DNA of 44,177 nucleotides, taken from positions 1 through 44,177 of the forward strand of contig CACDER010000005.1 in assembly GCA_902551855.1 (NCBI GenBank). The letters run 5' to 3'. The position numbers and the translations under genes are program-made. The number at the start of each line of letters is the position of its first letter. Position 1 is the stretch's first letter. The notes under the pieces were generated by a model, which did not search any database, was not told the origin of the DNA, and saw only the letters and a program-made list of their open reading frames with translations. This DNA comes from an uncultured Cryomorphaceae bacterium (GTDB taxonomy: Bacteria > Bacteroidota > Bacteroidia > Flavobacteriales > UBA7430). This document shows, in pieces, positions 17,146 to 25,031 of the stretch.

Positions 17146-18015
17146 TTAAATTTTGGGACAACGAAACCTTTTTACAATTTTGCTGTAACGATATTGACGT
17201 ATGTAACGACCTAAATTTTTATCCACTATTTTTTTTTCTCTGGTTAATAAGGCATATAAGTAACCTAAAAAAATTACCCCCCCCTGAATTATATAAGGTT
17301 TCCAAAATGATCTTTTAATAACATTAGTCATTAGTAATGGTATATCAAAACGAATAGTGTAGAGCATTACCCCATTTTTAAAACTCGCTCTAATGTGACC
17401 AGTTTTGACATTAGTTTCTTTTAGGTGATGAACAATTAAGTCTTTTATAACACTGACTTCCCAATTATAAAATCTTGCTTTATATTCATCTATTGAGTCC
17501 CACCCCATCTTATTAATTAAACCTCCAATTTGAATAAAACACTCTTTACGGTATGCTTTAAGAGCACCCCTTACATGATCAAGATTTGATTTATATTCAA
17601 TTTTAAATTTATTATTATTTTTAACGAAACAAATCCCTCCACATATTCCAATTGAGGGGTGATTAATAAATTCATCACAAATTTTTTTTATATAGTTTTT
17701 TGGTAAGATCAAGTCAGCATCTAACTTCATAATTATATCATAATTATCAATTGAAATCACCTTTAGTCCTGCATTAAATGCGTTAATAATTTTTCCACCA
17801 ATATTACGTTCTTCTTTTTTGGTATCAAGATTTACTAATGTAATCCAATTTAGGTTAGAACTAATTTTTTTTATAATGTTTTCAGAATTATCTGTAGATC
17901 CATCGTTAACTAAAATCCACTTATTAGGCTTTAGATTTTGAGATATCATAGATTTCATTAAGTCTCCAAGCACTTTTTCTTCATTTAGAAATGGAGTTAT
18001 TACAACTACTTTCAT
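17146..18015 (-). CDS. Glycosyltransferase family 2 (GT-A fold, 289 aa)
   Basis: It starts with MKVVVITPFLNEEKVLGDLM, typical of GT2. NDGSTDNS at 37-44 binds the nucleotide, and the metal-binding DXD is D99-A-D101 in KLDADLILP. The acceptor-side region has WDSIDEYKARFYNW instead of the more common ED motif. A hydrophobic stretch near residue 240 (IIQGGVIFLGYLYALL) probably anchors the enzyme to the inner membrane. The family is inverting and often makes polysaccharide or glycolipid. It lies upstream of the GT4 and methyltransferase genes in the same orientation; the 109-nt gap may hold a promoter. Confidence 0.9.
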   Translation of the reverse strand: MKVVVITPFLNEEKVLGDLMKSMISQNLKPNKWILVNDGSTDNSENIIKKISSNLNWITLVNLDTKKEERNIGGKIINAFNAGLKVISIDNYDIIMKLDADLILPKNYIKKICDEFINHPSIGICGGICFVKNNNKFKIEYKSNLDHVRGALKAYRKECFIQIGGLINKMGWDSIDEYKARFYNWEVSVIKDLIVHHLKETNVKTGHIRASFKNGVMLYTIRFDIPLLMTNVIKRSFWKPYIIQGGVIFLGYLYALLTREKKIVDKNLGRYIRQYRYSKIVKRFRCPKI

Positions 18016-18249
18016 GAAATAATTTTTATGTTAGTTTTATTAAATAATTTCATTTAATTATGATTTGGTTTTTAAATGACATACCATCGTCATAAAAAAT
18101 TTTAATTTAAATTTTTATTAGATCCAAAAACTATTATTTATATTCCTATTTTCCTAATCTAACAATAAAAAATTTTTTACACTGATTAAAATTTTAAGAG
18201 TTTTAAATTGGATAGTTAAATTATGTTTAATTAAAATATCAACAAATTT

Positions 18250-18978
18250 TTATTTTTCAGCAATATATATGGAAGCTACACCAAATGATAAAGTATAATT
18301 CTTAATTTTAATATAATTAGCATTCTGAATAATTTTAATTAGTTTAAACCCATAAGGGAATTTATCAACAGATTCGTGAAGGTAATTATATGCATGACTA
18401 TCCTTTGAAAAAATCTTCCCTAACATAGGCACAACATATTTAAAGTAAAATTGATAAATTTTACTAAATATAAATATTTTAGGTTTAGAGAATTCTAAAA
18501 TATACAACTTTCCTTTTGGTTTAAGAACTCTATAAATTTCAGACAGACCTTTTTCTAAACTTTCAAGGTTTCTCAGGCCAAAACTTACAGTAACTGCATC
18601 AAATTCGTCTTTTCTAAATGGAAGTTTTTCTGAGTCCCCTAATTGAAGCTTGATTATATGATTTAATGATTTTTTAATTAATTTTTCACTACCAATTTCT
18701 AGCATTTTTTTTGAAATGTCTAGACCAATAATTTGATTAGGTTTTACTTTTATTAACGCAATTGCAAGATCACAGGTTCCAGTTGCAACGTCTAAGATAT
18801 TTTTTGGTTGTTGCTTCTTAACATGGTAAACAAGTTGTTTACGCCAATAAATATCTAAGCCCAAAGAAAGAAAGTGATTTAAAAAATCATATTTTTTGGA
18901 AATTTTATCAAACATTTTAACAATTTGTTCTTTCTTTGATAAACAAGAATTTTTATAAGGCGTTACAATTTTTTTCAA
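18250..18978 (-). CDS. ubiE: Demethylmenaquinone methyltransferase (UbiE/MenG)
   Basis: This enzyme C-methylates demethylmenaquinone to menaquinone, the respiratory quinone of Bacteroidetes. The family hallmark MFDKISKKYDFLNHFLSLGL is followed by DIYWRKQL. Motif I is ILDVATGTCDLA, and the second family signature is DAVTVSFGLRNLESLEKGLS followed by EIYRVLKPKGKLYILEFSKP. The 242-residue length matches flavobacterial homologues. The 234-bp gap before the GT2 gene argues against tight coupling with the glycan cluster. Confidence 0.95.
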   Translation of the reverse strand: MKKIVTPYKNSCLSKKEQIVKMFDKISKKYDFLNHFLSLGLDIYWRKQLVYHVKKQQPKNILDVATGTCDLAIALIKVKPNQIIGLDISKKMLEIGSEKLIKKSLNHIIKLQLGDSEKLPFRKDEFDAVTVSFGLRNLESLEKGLSEIYRVLKPKGKLYILEFSKPKIFIFSKIYQFYFKYVVPMLGKIFSKDSHAYNYLHESVDKFPYGFKLIKIIQNANYIKIKNYTLSFGVASIYIAEK

Positions 18979-19084
18979 ATTAAAATTTTTTTAATTTACA
19001 GGTTTGAATTAGCTAAGGTAAATTCTCTTATTTGTTAATACACTTTATAAATTCAAATGTAAAGTTTATAGATTAATTAATATC

Positions 19085-19204
19085 CTATTTTAAGTATCTA
19101 TTATATTCACTTTTTCCGTCCATAGTCTCATTCAAAAATATATTTTTACTAATACTATTGTCTAAGTTAAATAGAGTCATAGTAATAGATGAATCAGAAT
19201 TCAT
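19085..19204 (-). pseudogene. In-frame continuation after the lipoprotein stop
   Basis: Directly after the TAA that ends the 19205-19495 lipoprotein, the same frame continues with ATG and 38 more codons (MNSDSSITMTLFNLDNSISK, ending EYNRYLK) to TAG at 19085. The beta-strand-like sequence fits a lipoprotein C-terminus. It may be the tail of a longer ancestral lipoprotein split by a nonsense mutation, or a separate 39-residue peptide. Confidence 0.3.
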
Positions 19205-19495
19205 TTAGTATTTTGCTTTATCAAATATATCTTCTTCAACAAAGCCTCCGATAAAGCTAATTATAGAATTATTCCCTTGACAATTTATTTTTACGGTGTA
19301 AACATTTTTATTTAAATTCCAAAAATCTAACCCATTCGAAACAGATACTTGTTTGTCAAATATTGAATCAGATTTTTCATTAAAAAGAGAGTCAATTTGA
19401 ATATCAATAGTTATTTCATTTGAACGGTTAGATGGTTTATTTTTGTTTTGGCATGAAACTAGAATTAAGGAAAAAAAAATTAAAAATTGCTTCAT
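19205..19495 (-). CDS. Small predicted lipoprotein (96 aa)
   Basis: The Met at 19495 gives MKQFLIFFSLILVSCQNKNK, a clean lipoprotein signal with lipobox LVSC and Cys15 lipidated; a Met six codons upstream would only lengthen the polar n-region. The mature part is polar and beta-rich (VYTVKINCQGNNSIISFIGG). It may be shortened, since coding-like sequence continues in frame after its stop (19085-19204). No family is recognised. It stands alone between menG and a small membrane protein of opposite orientation. Confidence 0.65.
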   Translation of the reverse strand: MKQFLIFFSLILVSCQNKNKPSNRSNEITIDIQIDSLFNEKSDSIFDKQVSVSNGLDFWNLNKNVYTVKINCQGNNSIISFIGGFVEEDIFDKAKY

Positions 19496-19569
19496 AAATA
19501 TTTTATCTTGCAATCTAGTATTTATATTGTGTCTTACAATAATTACTTTAAAATTAAATCCAAAAAAAT

Positions 19570-19755
19570 TTGAAATATTTAAAGGAAAGTAAGGGAGCAG
19601 GACTAGTCTTTTTAATTACAATTATTTTAATTTTTTTTCAAAATCTAATTGCTAAATATTATGGAGAAATAAATAGTCTTGTGTGTGTTATCATATTAAT
19701 GATAGGATTAATTTTTACTGTAATAATTTACAAAGTTAAGAGGGATAAAAAATAA
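19570..19755 (+). CDS. Small two-helix membrane protein (61 aa)
   Basis: The protein has two hydrophobic helices at about residues 9-28 and 34-55, and a basic C-terminus (YKVKRDKK) that would face the cytoplasm. The only possible start in this frame is TTG at 19570, because a stop lies four codons upstream and no ATG occurs before the second helix. Function unknown. Membrane topology and positive-inside charge support a real gene, but the non-ATG start keeps confidence low. Confidence 0.45.
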   Translation: MKYLKESKGAGLVFLITIILIFFQNLIAKYYGEINSLVCVIILMIGLIFTVIIYKVKRDKK

Positions 19756-19796
19756 AGTCATTTTATCTGTAAATATAAAACAGTTAAAGAATCAAT

Positions 19797-22757
19797 TTAA
19801 AGTAAAATTTGAACTCCTAAGTTGAATTGAGGGGCATAATTAAAGTTTCTAAAATTATATTCTTTATCATTGAATGGATAGTACCATCTGTTTTTAGCAC
19901 TTAAGAGGTTTCTCGCACTTAACGAAATATTACTTTTATCACTGATCTTTCTATTTATTTTAAGGTTTAAAAAAGGTTGAGGAGCTTGGTAAACGTCAAC
20001 AGCTCCTTTTTGAACAATAACAATATTTTTTCCAGAAATATTAAAATTTGCACTAGATGTCCATTTATTAAATTGATACTGGGAATAAAAATTAATTATA
20101 TAAGGAGATTGGCCAAACATTGGTCTGGTGTCGGAATGATTGGGATCCAATGCTTGAATAAGCTCAAGCTCTTGTGAATCAATTTTTGTTTGAGATTTAA
20201 TATACGAAGCATTAAACCCTAAGTATAGAATTCTTTCTTTTTTTAAGAGAATTTTTTTTTTGAATTCAAATTCAAATCCAAATAATAACGCTTGATCAAC
20301 ATTTCTCCAGGATAATTCTATATTTTGAGCTTGAGGATTCATTACTTGTTCAATCGGATTTGTAAATTTTTTATAAAATCCTGAAATACTAGCTATCCCA
20401 GCCCCTAAAAGATATCGCTCTAATCTTAAATCTAAATTATTAATTAGAGTTCGTTTTAAATTAGGATTTCCAATAAATTGAAAAGTCGTTTCAAAATCAT
20501 ACCAAGAAATAGGCGCAATTTCTCTAAAACTTGGTCTTGCTAAAGTTTTAGTAAATGAAATACGCAGAAATGAATTTTCATCTAAATTATATTTAGCATT
20601 CAATGCTGGAAGAATATCACTATTATTTAATCTCCCAATATCTTGTTCCGCATCTGAACTCATTGCAAGAATTTTAGAATTTTCAAATCTTGCCCCAAAG
20701 GTAATCTCTAAAATATCAGTTGGGTTTAATTTGCTCATTATATAGGAACTTAAAATTTTTTGTTCTGCATTATATTGATTCTTTATTTCTGTATTGTCTA
20801 TTACATTAATGAATTCCCCTTGCCCTCCCAGGCCTGTATTTGACTGTCCAACAATCATATTTTCAGAGTTAAAATACTCTTCTAAATTATCATTATAGTT
20901 AATTCCATTTGCAATAAAAGTATAACGATATTCAATATTGTCTCTTTTTTTATCTAAATAGTAAAATCCTAATTTTATAAATTCAGAATCATTCAGGTTA
21001 AATTTATAATCTGATTTAAAATTAAGATTGTCTTCATTTAAATAACGGTAATATCTAGTTGGGGCAGGATATAGATTTGCTTGGATTGAATATGTAGGTA
21101 ATGTATCTAAATAAATATCTCCAGTTTCGTCATCTTCAATGTTTATGTACTCATAAGAATTTGTGAATACTCTTAAATCAGGTGTATTTTGATAGGATTT
21201 GGTCAAACCTAAATTCCAATTTAATTCTGAATTTTTATTTCTAGAAAATTTATGGTTACCAGATAATTGTGAGGTTTTCATTTGTCTTTCAAGATATCTT
21301 TGAGTCCTTTGTTCTTCGTATAATCCAAAGGCATCAGACATATTTTCACCATCAAAGTATCTTGCAGAGCTTTGTCCACTTTGGTTAATCATTCCCATCA
21401 AAGCTAATTTGTGGTTATCATTAAATTTTATTGAAGTAGTCGTGAAAATTGAGCCAAAAATATTTTCATCCCCTCTAGATTCCAAACCAACTTTATTAGG
21501 ATTAAGAGTTTGAGATTCACTACCTGTTTGTTTATACCTTCCAAATTCAGCATTTTCATAATATAAATATTTTTTTGAATAATTTACACCAGAATAGAAT
21601 CCAAGTTCTTTTTCCTTTAAAATATATTTATTACCTATGCTAAAGTTAAATGATCTATTTAATCCAGATCTATATCTTTCAGGGTCCCAATTTTTGGAAA
21701 ATGAATTTGTAGCTATTGAAAGAGAGTCGTTAGTTTTAATCCTATGTTGTTCTATCCAAAACCACCTTTCAGACCAACTATTAAAATTACCATTATCATC
21801 TTGAACTTCATTTAATGTCATATTTGCATAACTAGGATCTTGGGATTGAGCATAGTAAAAAGCTTGTTCAAATGAAGATGGATCGTAGTTATTAATTCCA
21901 TTTTGTAAAACAAAATCTGGAATATCTCTTGATCCGTCGTCATATCCAATCCAGTCAGTGCTACTTGGGGCTTGTCTTAAAAAATTATTATTAATATTTG
22001 ATAAGTTTGAATAACCAGTACTATAATTAAAAAATACTTCCAGAGAATCGGGGAAGTCACTAGTATATACATCAACTAATCCTCCAGTAAAATTTCCAGG
22101 AAGATCAGGAGTAAAAGTTTTAAATACTAATATATTATCAATAACATTTGAAGGGATTAAGTCCATTTGAACAGAGTTTTTATTGGGATCTAAGCTAGGA
22201 ATTGCAACTCCATTTAATGTTGCTAAACTATAACGATCACTTAATCCTCTTACAAAAACATACTTGCCACTTTGAATATTTACTCCGCTAACATTTTTAA
22301 CAGCGTCAGCAGCATTTGAACTACCACTTATTCTCATTTGTTTTTTTGAAAGAGTATTTATTAATCCTATAGATTTTTTTTGAACATTTACTACATATGA
22401 CTCATCTTTTCTATTAACTTTAGTAACTAAGTTAACATCATCAATAGTATAACTATCTGAAATAAGTTCAAAGTTAACGGTTAAGTTGTTATCCAAATTT
22501 ATTTCTATGGTATCATTTAGATATGAAATGTATTGGCAAATAATTTTCACTATTCCGCTTTCAATATTTAAAATTTCGTAATTACCTTCAAAATCTGAGA
22601 TTGTCCCATTATTTCCTCCATCTAAATAAACAGATGCTCCAATTAATCCTTCTCCAGTTGATTTATCAGAAACTTTTCCAGAAATCTTAAAATTATTTTG
22701 GCTAAAGACAATATTAGATACAAAAAATATGATGGCTAAGTAATGTTTCATTTTCAA
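19797..22757 (-). CDS. TonB-dependent outer-membrane receptor (986 aa)
   Basis: After a signal peptide (ending VFSQN, about residue 20) comes a carboxypeptidase-regulatory-like domain (residues 22-105, with ISGKVSDKSTGEGLIGASVY). The plug domain follows (about 125-240, with GVNIQSGKYVFVRGLSDRYS and PGNFTGGLVDVYT), then a 22-stranded barrel ending in FNLGVQILL. The protein imports a ligand across the outer membrane with TonB energy. It lacks a neighbouring SusD, so it is not a canonical SusC. The family resembles the 'outer-membrane receptor with DUF-type plug' group with unknown ligand. It is divergent from a PiT-type permease gene; shared phosphate control is possible but unproven. Confidence 0.92.
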   Translation of the reverse strand: MKMKHYLAIIFFVSNIVFSQNNFKISGKVSDKSTGEGLIGASVYLDGGNNGTISDFEGNYEILNIESGIVKIICQYISYLNDTIEINLDNNLTVNFELISDSYTIDDVNLVTKVNRKDESYVVNVQKKSIGLINTLSKKQMRISGSSNAADAVKNVSGVNIQSGKYVFVRGLSDRYSLATLNGVAIPSLDPNKNSVQMDLIPSNVIDNILVFKTFTPDLPGNFTGGLVDVYTSDFPDSLEVFFNYSTGYSNLSNINNNFLRQAPSSTDWIGYDDGSRDIPDFVLQNGINNYDPSSFEQAFYYAQSQDPSYANMTLNEVQDDNGNFNSWSERWFWIEQHRIKTNDSLSIATNSFSKNWDPERYRSGLNRSFNFSIGNKYILKEKELGFYSGVNYSKKYLYYENAEFGRYKQTGSESQTLNPNKVGLESRGDENIFGSIFTTTSIKFNDNHKLALMGMINQSGQSSARYFDGENMSDAFGLYEEQRTQRYLERQMKTSQLSGNHKFSRNKNSELNWNLGLTKSYQNTPDLRVFTNSYEYINIEDDETGDIYLDTLPTYSIQANLYPAPTRYYRYLNEDNLNFKSDYKFNLNDSEFIKLGFYYLDKKRDNIEYRYTFIANGINYNDNLEEYFNSENMIVGQSNTGLGGQGEFINVIDNTEIKNQYNAEQKILSSYIMSKLNPTDILEITFGARFENSKILAMSSDAEQDIGRLNNSDILPALNAKYNLDENSFLRISFTKTLARPSFREIAPISWYDFETTFQFIGNPNLKRTLINNLDLRLERYLLGAGIASISGFYKKFTNPIEQVMNPQAQNIELSWRNVDQALLFGFEFEFKKKILLKKERILYLGFNASYIKSQTKIDSQELELIQALDPNHSDTRPMFGQSPYIINFYSQYQFNKWTSSANFNISGKNIVIVQKGAVDVYQAPQPFLNLKINRKISDKSNISLSARNLLSAKNRWYYPFNDKEYNFRNFNYAPQFNLGVQILL

Positions 22758-22953
22758 AATATTATTTATACAAATGAAATGCTCTTATGTTAACATACTA
22801 TGACATCAATATTAATTTAATATAAACTTCTATGAATTAACAACAAAAACTTAATCAAAGTTAAAGAATTAAATAATAATACATTATCAATTTTATGTTC
22901 GGTTTTCTATAATTTTTTTTGTTCTTTTACAATGCTATTTTTTAAAAAACTTC

Positions 22954-24099
22954 ATGCTAAAAATATTAAAGAGATTTAGTTATCCAATTAATTTGTGGGT
23001 TCAAAAAGGTGAAAGATCTTTCCTTACATTTATAATTATTGCATTGTTATTAGCAATGTTTAGTGTGCCAAATCCTAATATTGCAATGTGGGTTGGGTTT
23101 CTATTTGCAGCATATGCAGCAGTTGCTAATGATAGTATACAAACATTAGGAACTTTCATTGCTTCAAATCAAGACAAGAAATGGTGGGTCCTTTGGATTT
23201 TCATAGGTAGTATTTTTTTACTCACTGTTGGTTATAGTTGGGTTTTTTATAATGGAGATGTGTCTCATGGACGATTATTATCTAAAGGATTTGATATTGC
23301 CCCAAAAAAATTTCATTTTTTACAGATTGCTGCACCTATCTTTTTATTGATTCTTACTCGATTAAGAATGCCTGTATCAACAACATTCATTCTTTTAACA
23401 TCTTTTGCAACTGCGCCTGCTGCTATAGGTAAAGTTTTAGTTAAAAGTTTGAGTGGCTATATATTAGCATTTTTTCTTGGATTATCAGTCTTTTTATTAA
23501 TTTCTAAACTTTCGAAAAAATACTTTATAGGCAAGCCTAAATTTATATGGACTATAATTCAATGGATAACTTCAGGGACTTTATGGTCAGTATGGTTAAT
23601 GCAGGATGCAGCAAATATCGCAGTATATCTTCCAAGGGATATGAATTTTTTAGAATTTTTGGGATTTGCAGCTACAATATTTTGTGGCTTAGGAATGTTA
23701 CTTTATTTCAAAGGAGGTAGAATTCAAAAAATAGTTACTGAAAAATCTGTAGTTCATGATGTTCGTTTTGCCACGATCATAGATTTTATTTATTGTTTAA
23801 TATTATTTTATTTTAAACTCTATTCTCAAATTCCTATGAGTACAACATGGGTATTTATTGGGTTACTAGGAGGAAGAGAAATAGCAATGTCATTGAGAAA
23901 TACAGGATCTCATGGTCTTTTATTTTCCGTAAAATTATTGTTAAAAGATTTTACACTTGCTTTTATTGGTCTAATTATATCAATTATTATTGCAATTCAA
24001 GTTAACCAAGAATTAACATTTACTAAAATGATACAGTCAGTTCCCAATGAATTTATTTCAAGTATTAAAGAGTTTTTTTTAAATTTAATGATAAAATGA
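22954..24099 (+). CDS. PiT-family inorganic phosphate (or sulfate) permease
   Basis: About ten hydrophobic segments span 381 residues. PiT signature elements occur twice, as expected from its internal duplication: AAVANDSIQTLGTF (AND at 58-60) near the N-terminus, PVSTTFILL in the first half, and PMSTTWVFIGLLGGREIAMS in the second. PiT proteins are cation-phosphate symporters of the inner membrane; a few relatives move sulfate, which the sequence cannot exclude. The gene precedes a PhoB-like regulator by 76 bp and is divergent from a TonB-dependent receptor, which makes phosphate the more likely substrate. An 8-bp AT-rich inverted repeat (24127-24134/24146-24153) follows the gene. Confidence 0.85.
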   Translation: MLKILKRFSYPINLWVQKGERSFLTFIIIALLLAMFSVPNPNIAMWVGFLFAAYAAVANDSIQTLGTFIASNQDKKWWVLWIFIGSIFLLTVGYSWVFYNGDVSHGRLLSKGFDIAPKKFHFLQIAAPIFLLILTRLRMPVSTTFILLTSFATAPAAIGKVLVKSLSGYILAFFLGLSVFLLISKLSKKYFIGKPKFIWTIIQWITSGTLWSVWLMQDAANIAVYLPRDMNFLEFLGFAATIFCGLGMLLYFKGGRIQKIVTEKSVVHDVRFATIIDFIYCLILFYFKLYSQIPMSTTWVFIGLLGGREIAMSLRNTGSHGLLFSVKLLLKDFTLAFIGLIISIIIAIQVNQELTFTKMIQSVPNEFISSIKEFFLNLMIK

Positions 24100-24175
24100 A
24101 TATAATTTTATTCCCATTAACAACACTTTTGTTACTTTTAAATAATAACAAAAAAATTATTTCAAAATATAACTT

Positions 24176-24874
24176 ATGAACACATCCAAAAGAGTTTTAT
24201 TAGTAGATGATGAAAAATACATTTTAGAGTTTTTAAGTTATAATTTAACCAAGGAGGGATTTGAAGTTATGACATGCAATGATAGTATGTCTGTATTAAA
24301 TTTAATCGAAGAGTTCCAACCTAGTTTAATATTAATAGATATAATGATGCCAAATAGAGATGGAATTGAAACTTGTGAGGTTATCAGATCTAATCCTAAA
24401 TATAATCATATTATTATTGCTTTTTTGACAGCTAGAGCTGAGGATTATTCTCAGATTGCTGGATTAGAAGCCGGAGCTGATGATTATATAAAGAAACCTA
24501 TCAAACCAAAGGTTTTAGTTAGTAGAGTAAAAGCTTTATTAAGACGAAAGAGCAGTGAAAATTCATATCATAAAAGTTCTAATGAATTGATAGAAATTTA
24601 TGACTTAAGAATTGATAGAGAAACTTATTCTGTAAATGTTCAAAATCAAAATATATTTTTACCCAGAAAAGAGTTTGAATTACTCTATCTTTTAGCATCT
24701 AAACCAGGAAAAGTTTTTAAAAGAGAAGAAATATTTACTAAAATATGGGGAGATGATGTTTTAGTTGGTGGGAGAACAATAGATGTTCATGTTAGAAAAA
24801 TTCGACAAAAATTAACAAATCAATATATAACTACAGTTAAAGGTGTAGGGTATAAATTTAATACCAATATGTAA
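24176..24874 (+). CDS. OmpR/PhoB-family response regulator
   Basis: The receiver domain (residues 5-120) has the acidic pair D11-D12, phospho-acceptor D55 in LILIDIMMPNRDG, the switch Thr in FLTARAED, and Lys in DDYIKKP. The C-terminal winged helix (about 140-230) has LPRKEFELLYLLASKPGKVF, RTIDVHVRKIRQKL and TVKGVGYKF, standard for OmpR/PhoB DNA binding. No histidine kinase is adjacent, so its partner must lie elsewhere. The PiT-type permease upstream is a natural candidate target, in line with a PhoB-like role, but other PhoB-like regulators in Bacteroidetes have different jobs. Confidence 0.93.
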   Translation: MNTSKRVLLVDDEKYILEFLSYNLTKEGFEVMTCNDSMSVLNLIEEFQPSLILIDIMMPNRDGIETCEVIRSNPKYNHIIIAFLTARAEDYSQIAGLEAGADDYIKKPIKPKVLVSRVKALLRRKSSENSYHKSSNELIEIYDLRIDRETYSVNVQNQNIFLPRKEFELLYLLASKPGKVFKREEIFTKIWGDDVLVGGRTIDVHVRKIRQKLTNQYITTVKGVGYKFNTNM

Positions 24875-25031
24875 TTATCTTTTTCTAATTTAAATCTAGG
24901 AATAAATATTTTTACTCATCCAAATTAATAATTAAATATCCATTTAATTATTTTAAATATTTCAAATGGTATTATCTTGTATTAAAATAAATTCATAAAA
25001 TTTTAATCAATTTATTAATATATTTACCAAA

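Noticed and set aside
24127-24153. Terminator after the PiT gene (8-bp inverted repeat TTTTGTTA/TAACAAAA).
   Set aside because: The stem is almost pure A/T, is followed by A's rather than T's, and such repeats are expected by chance in this base composition.
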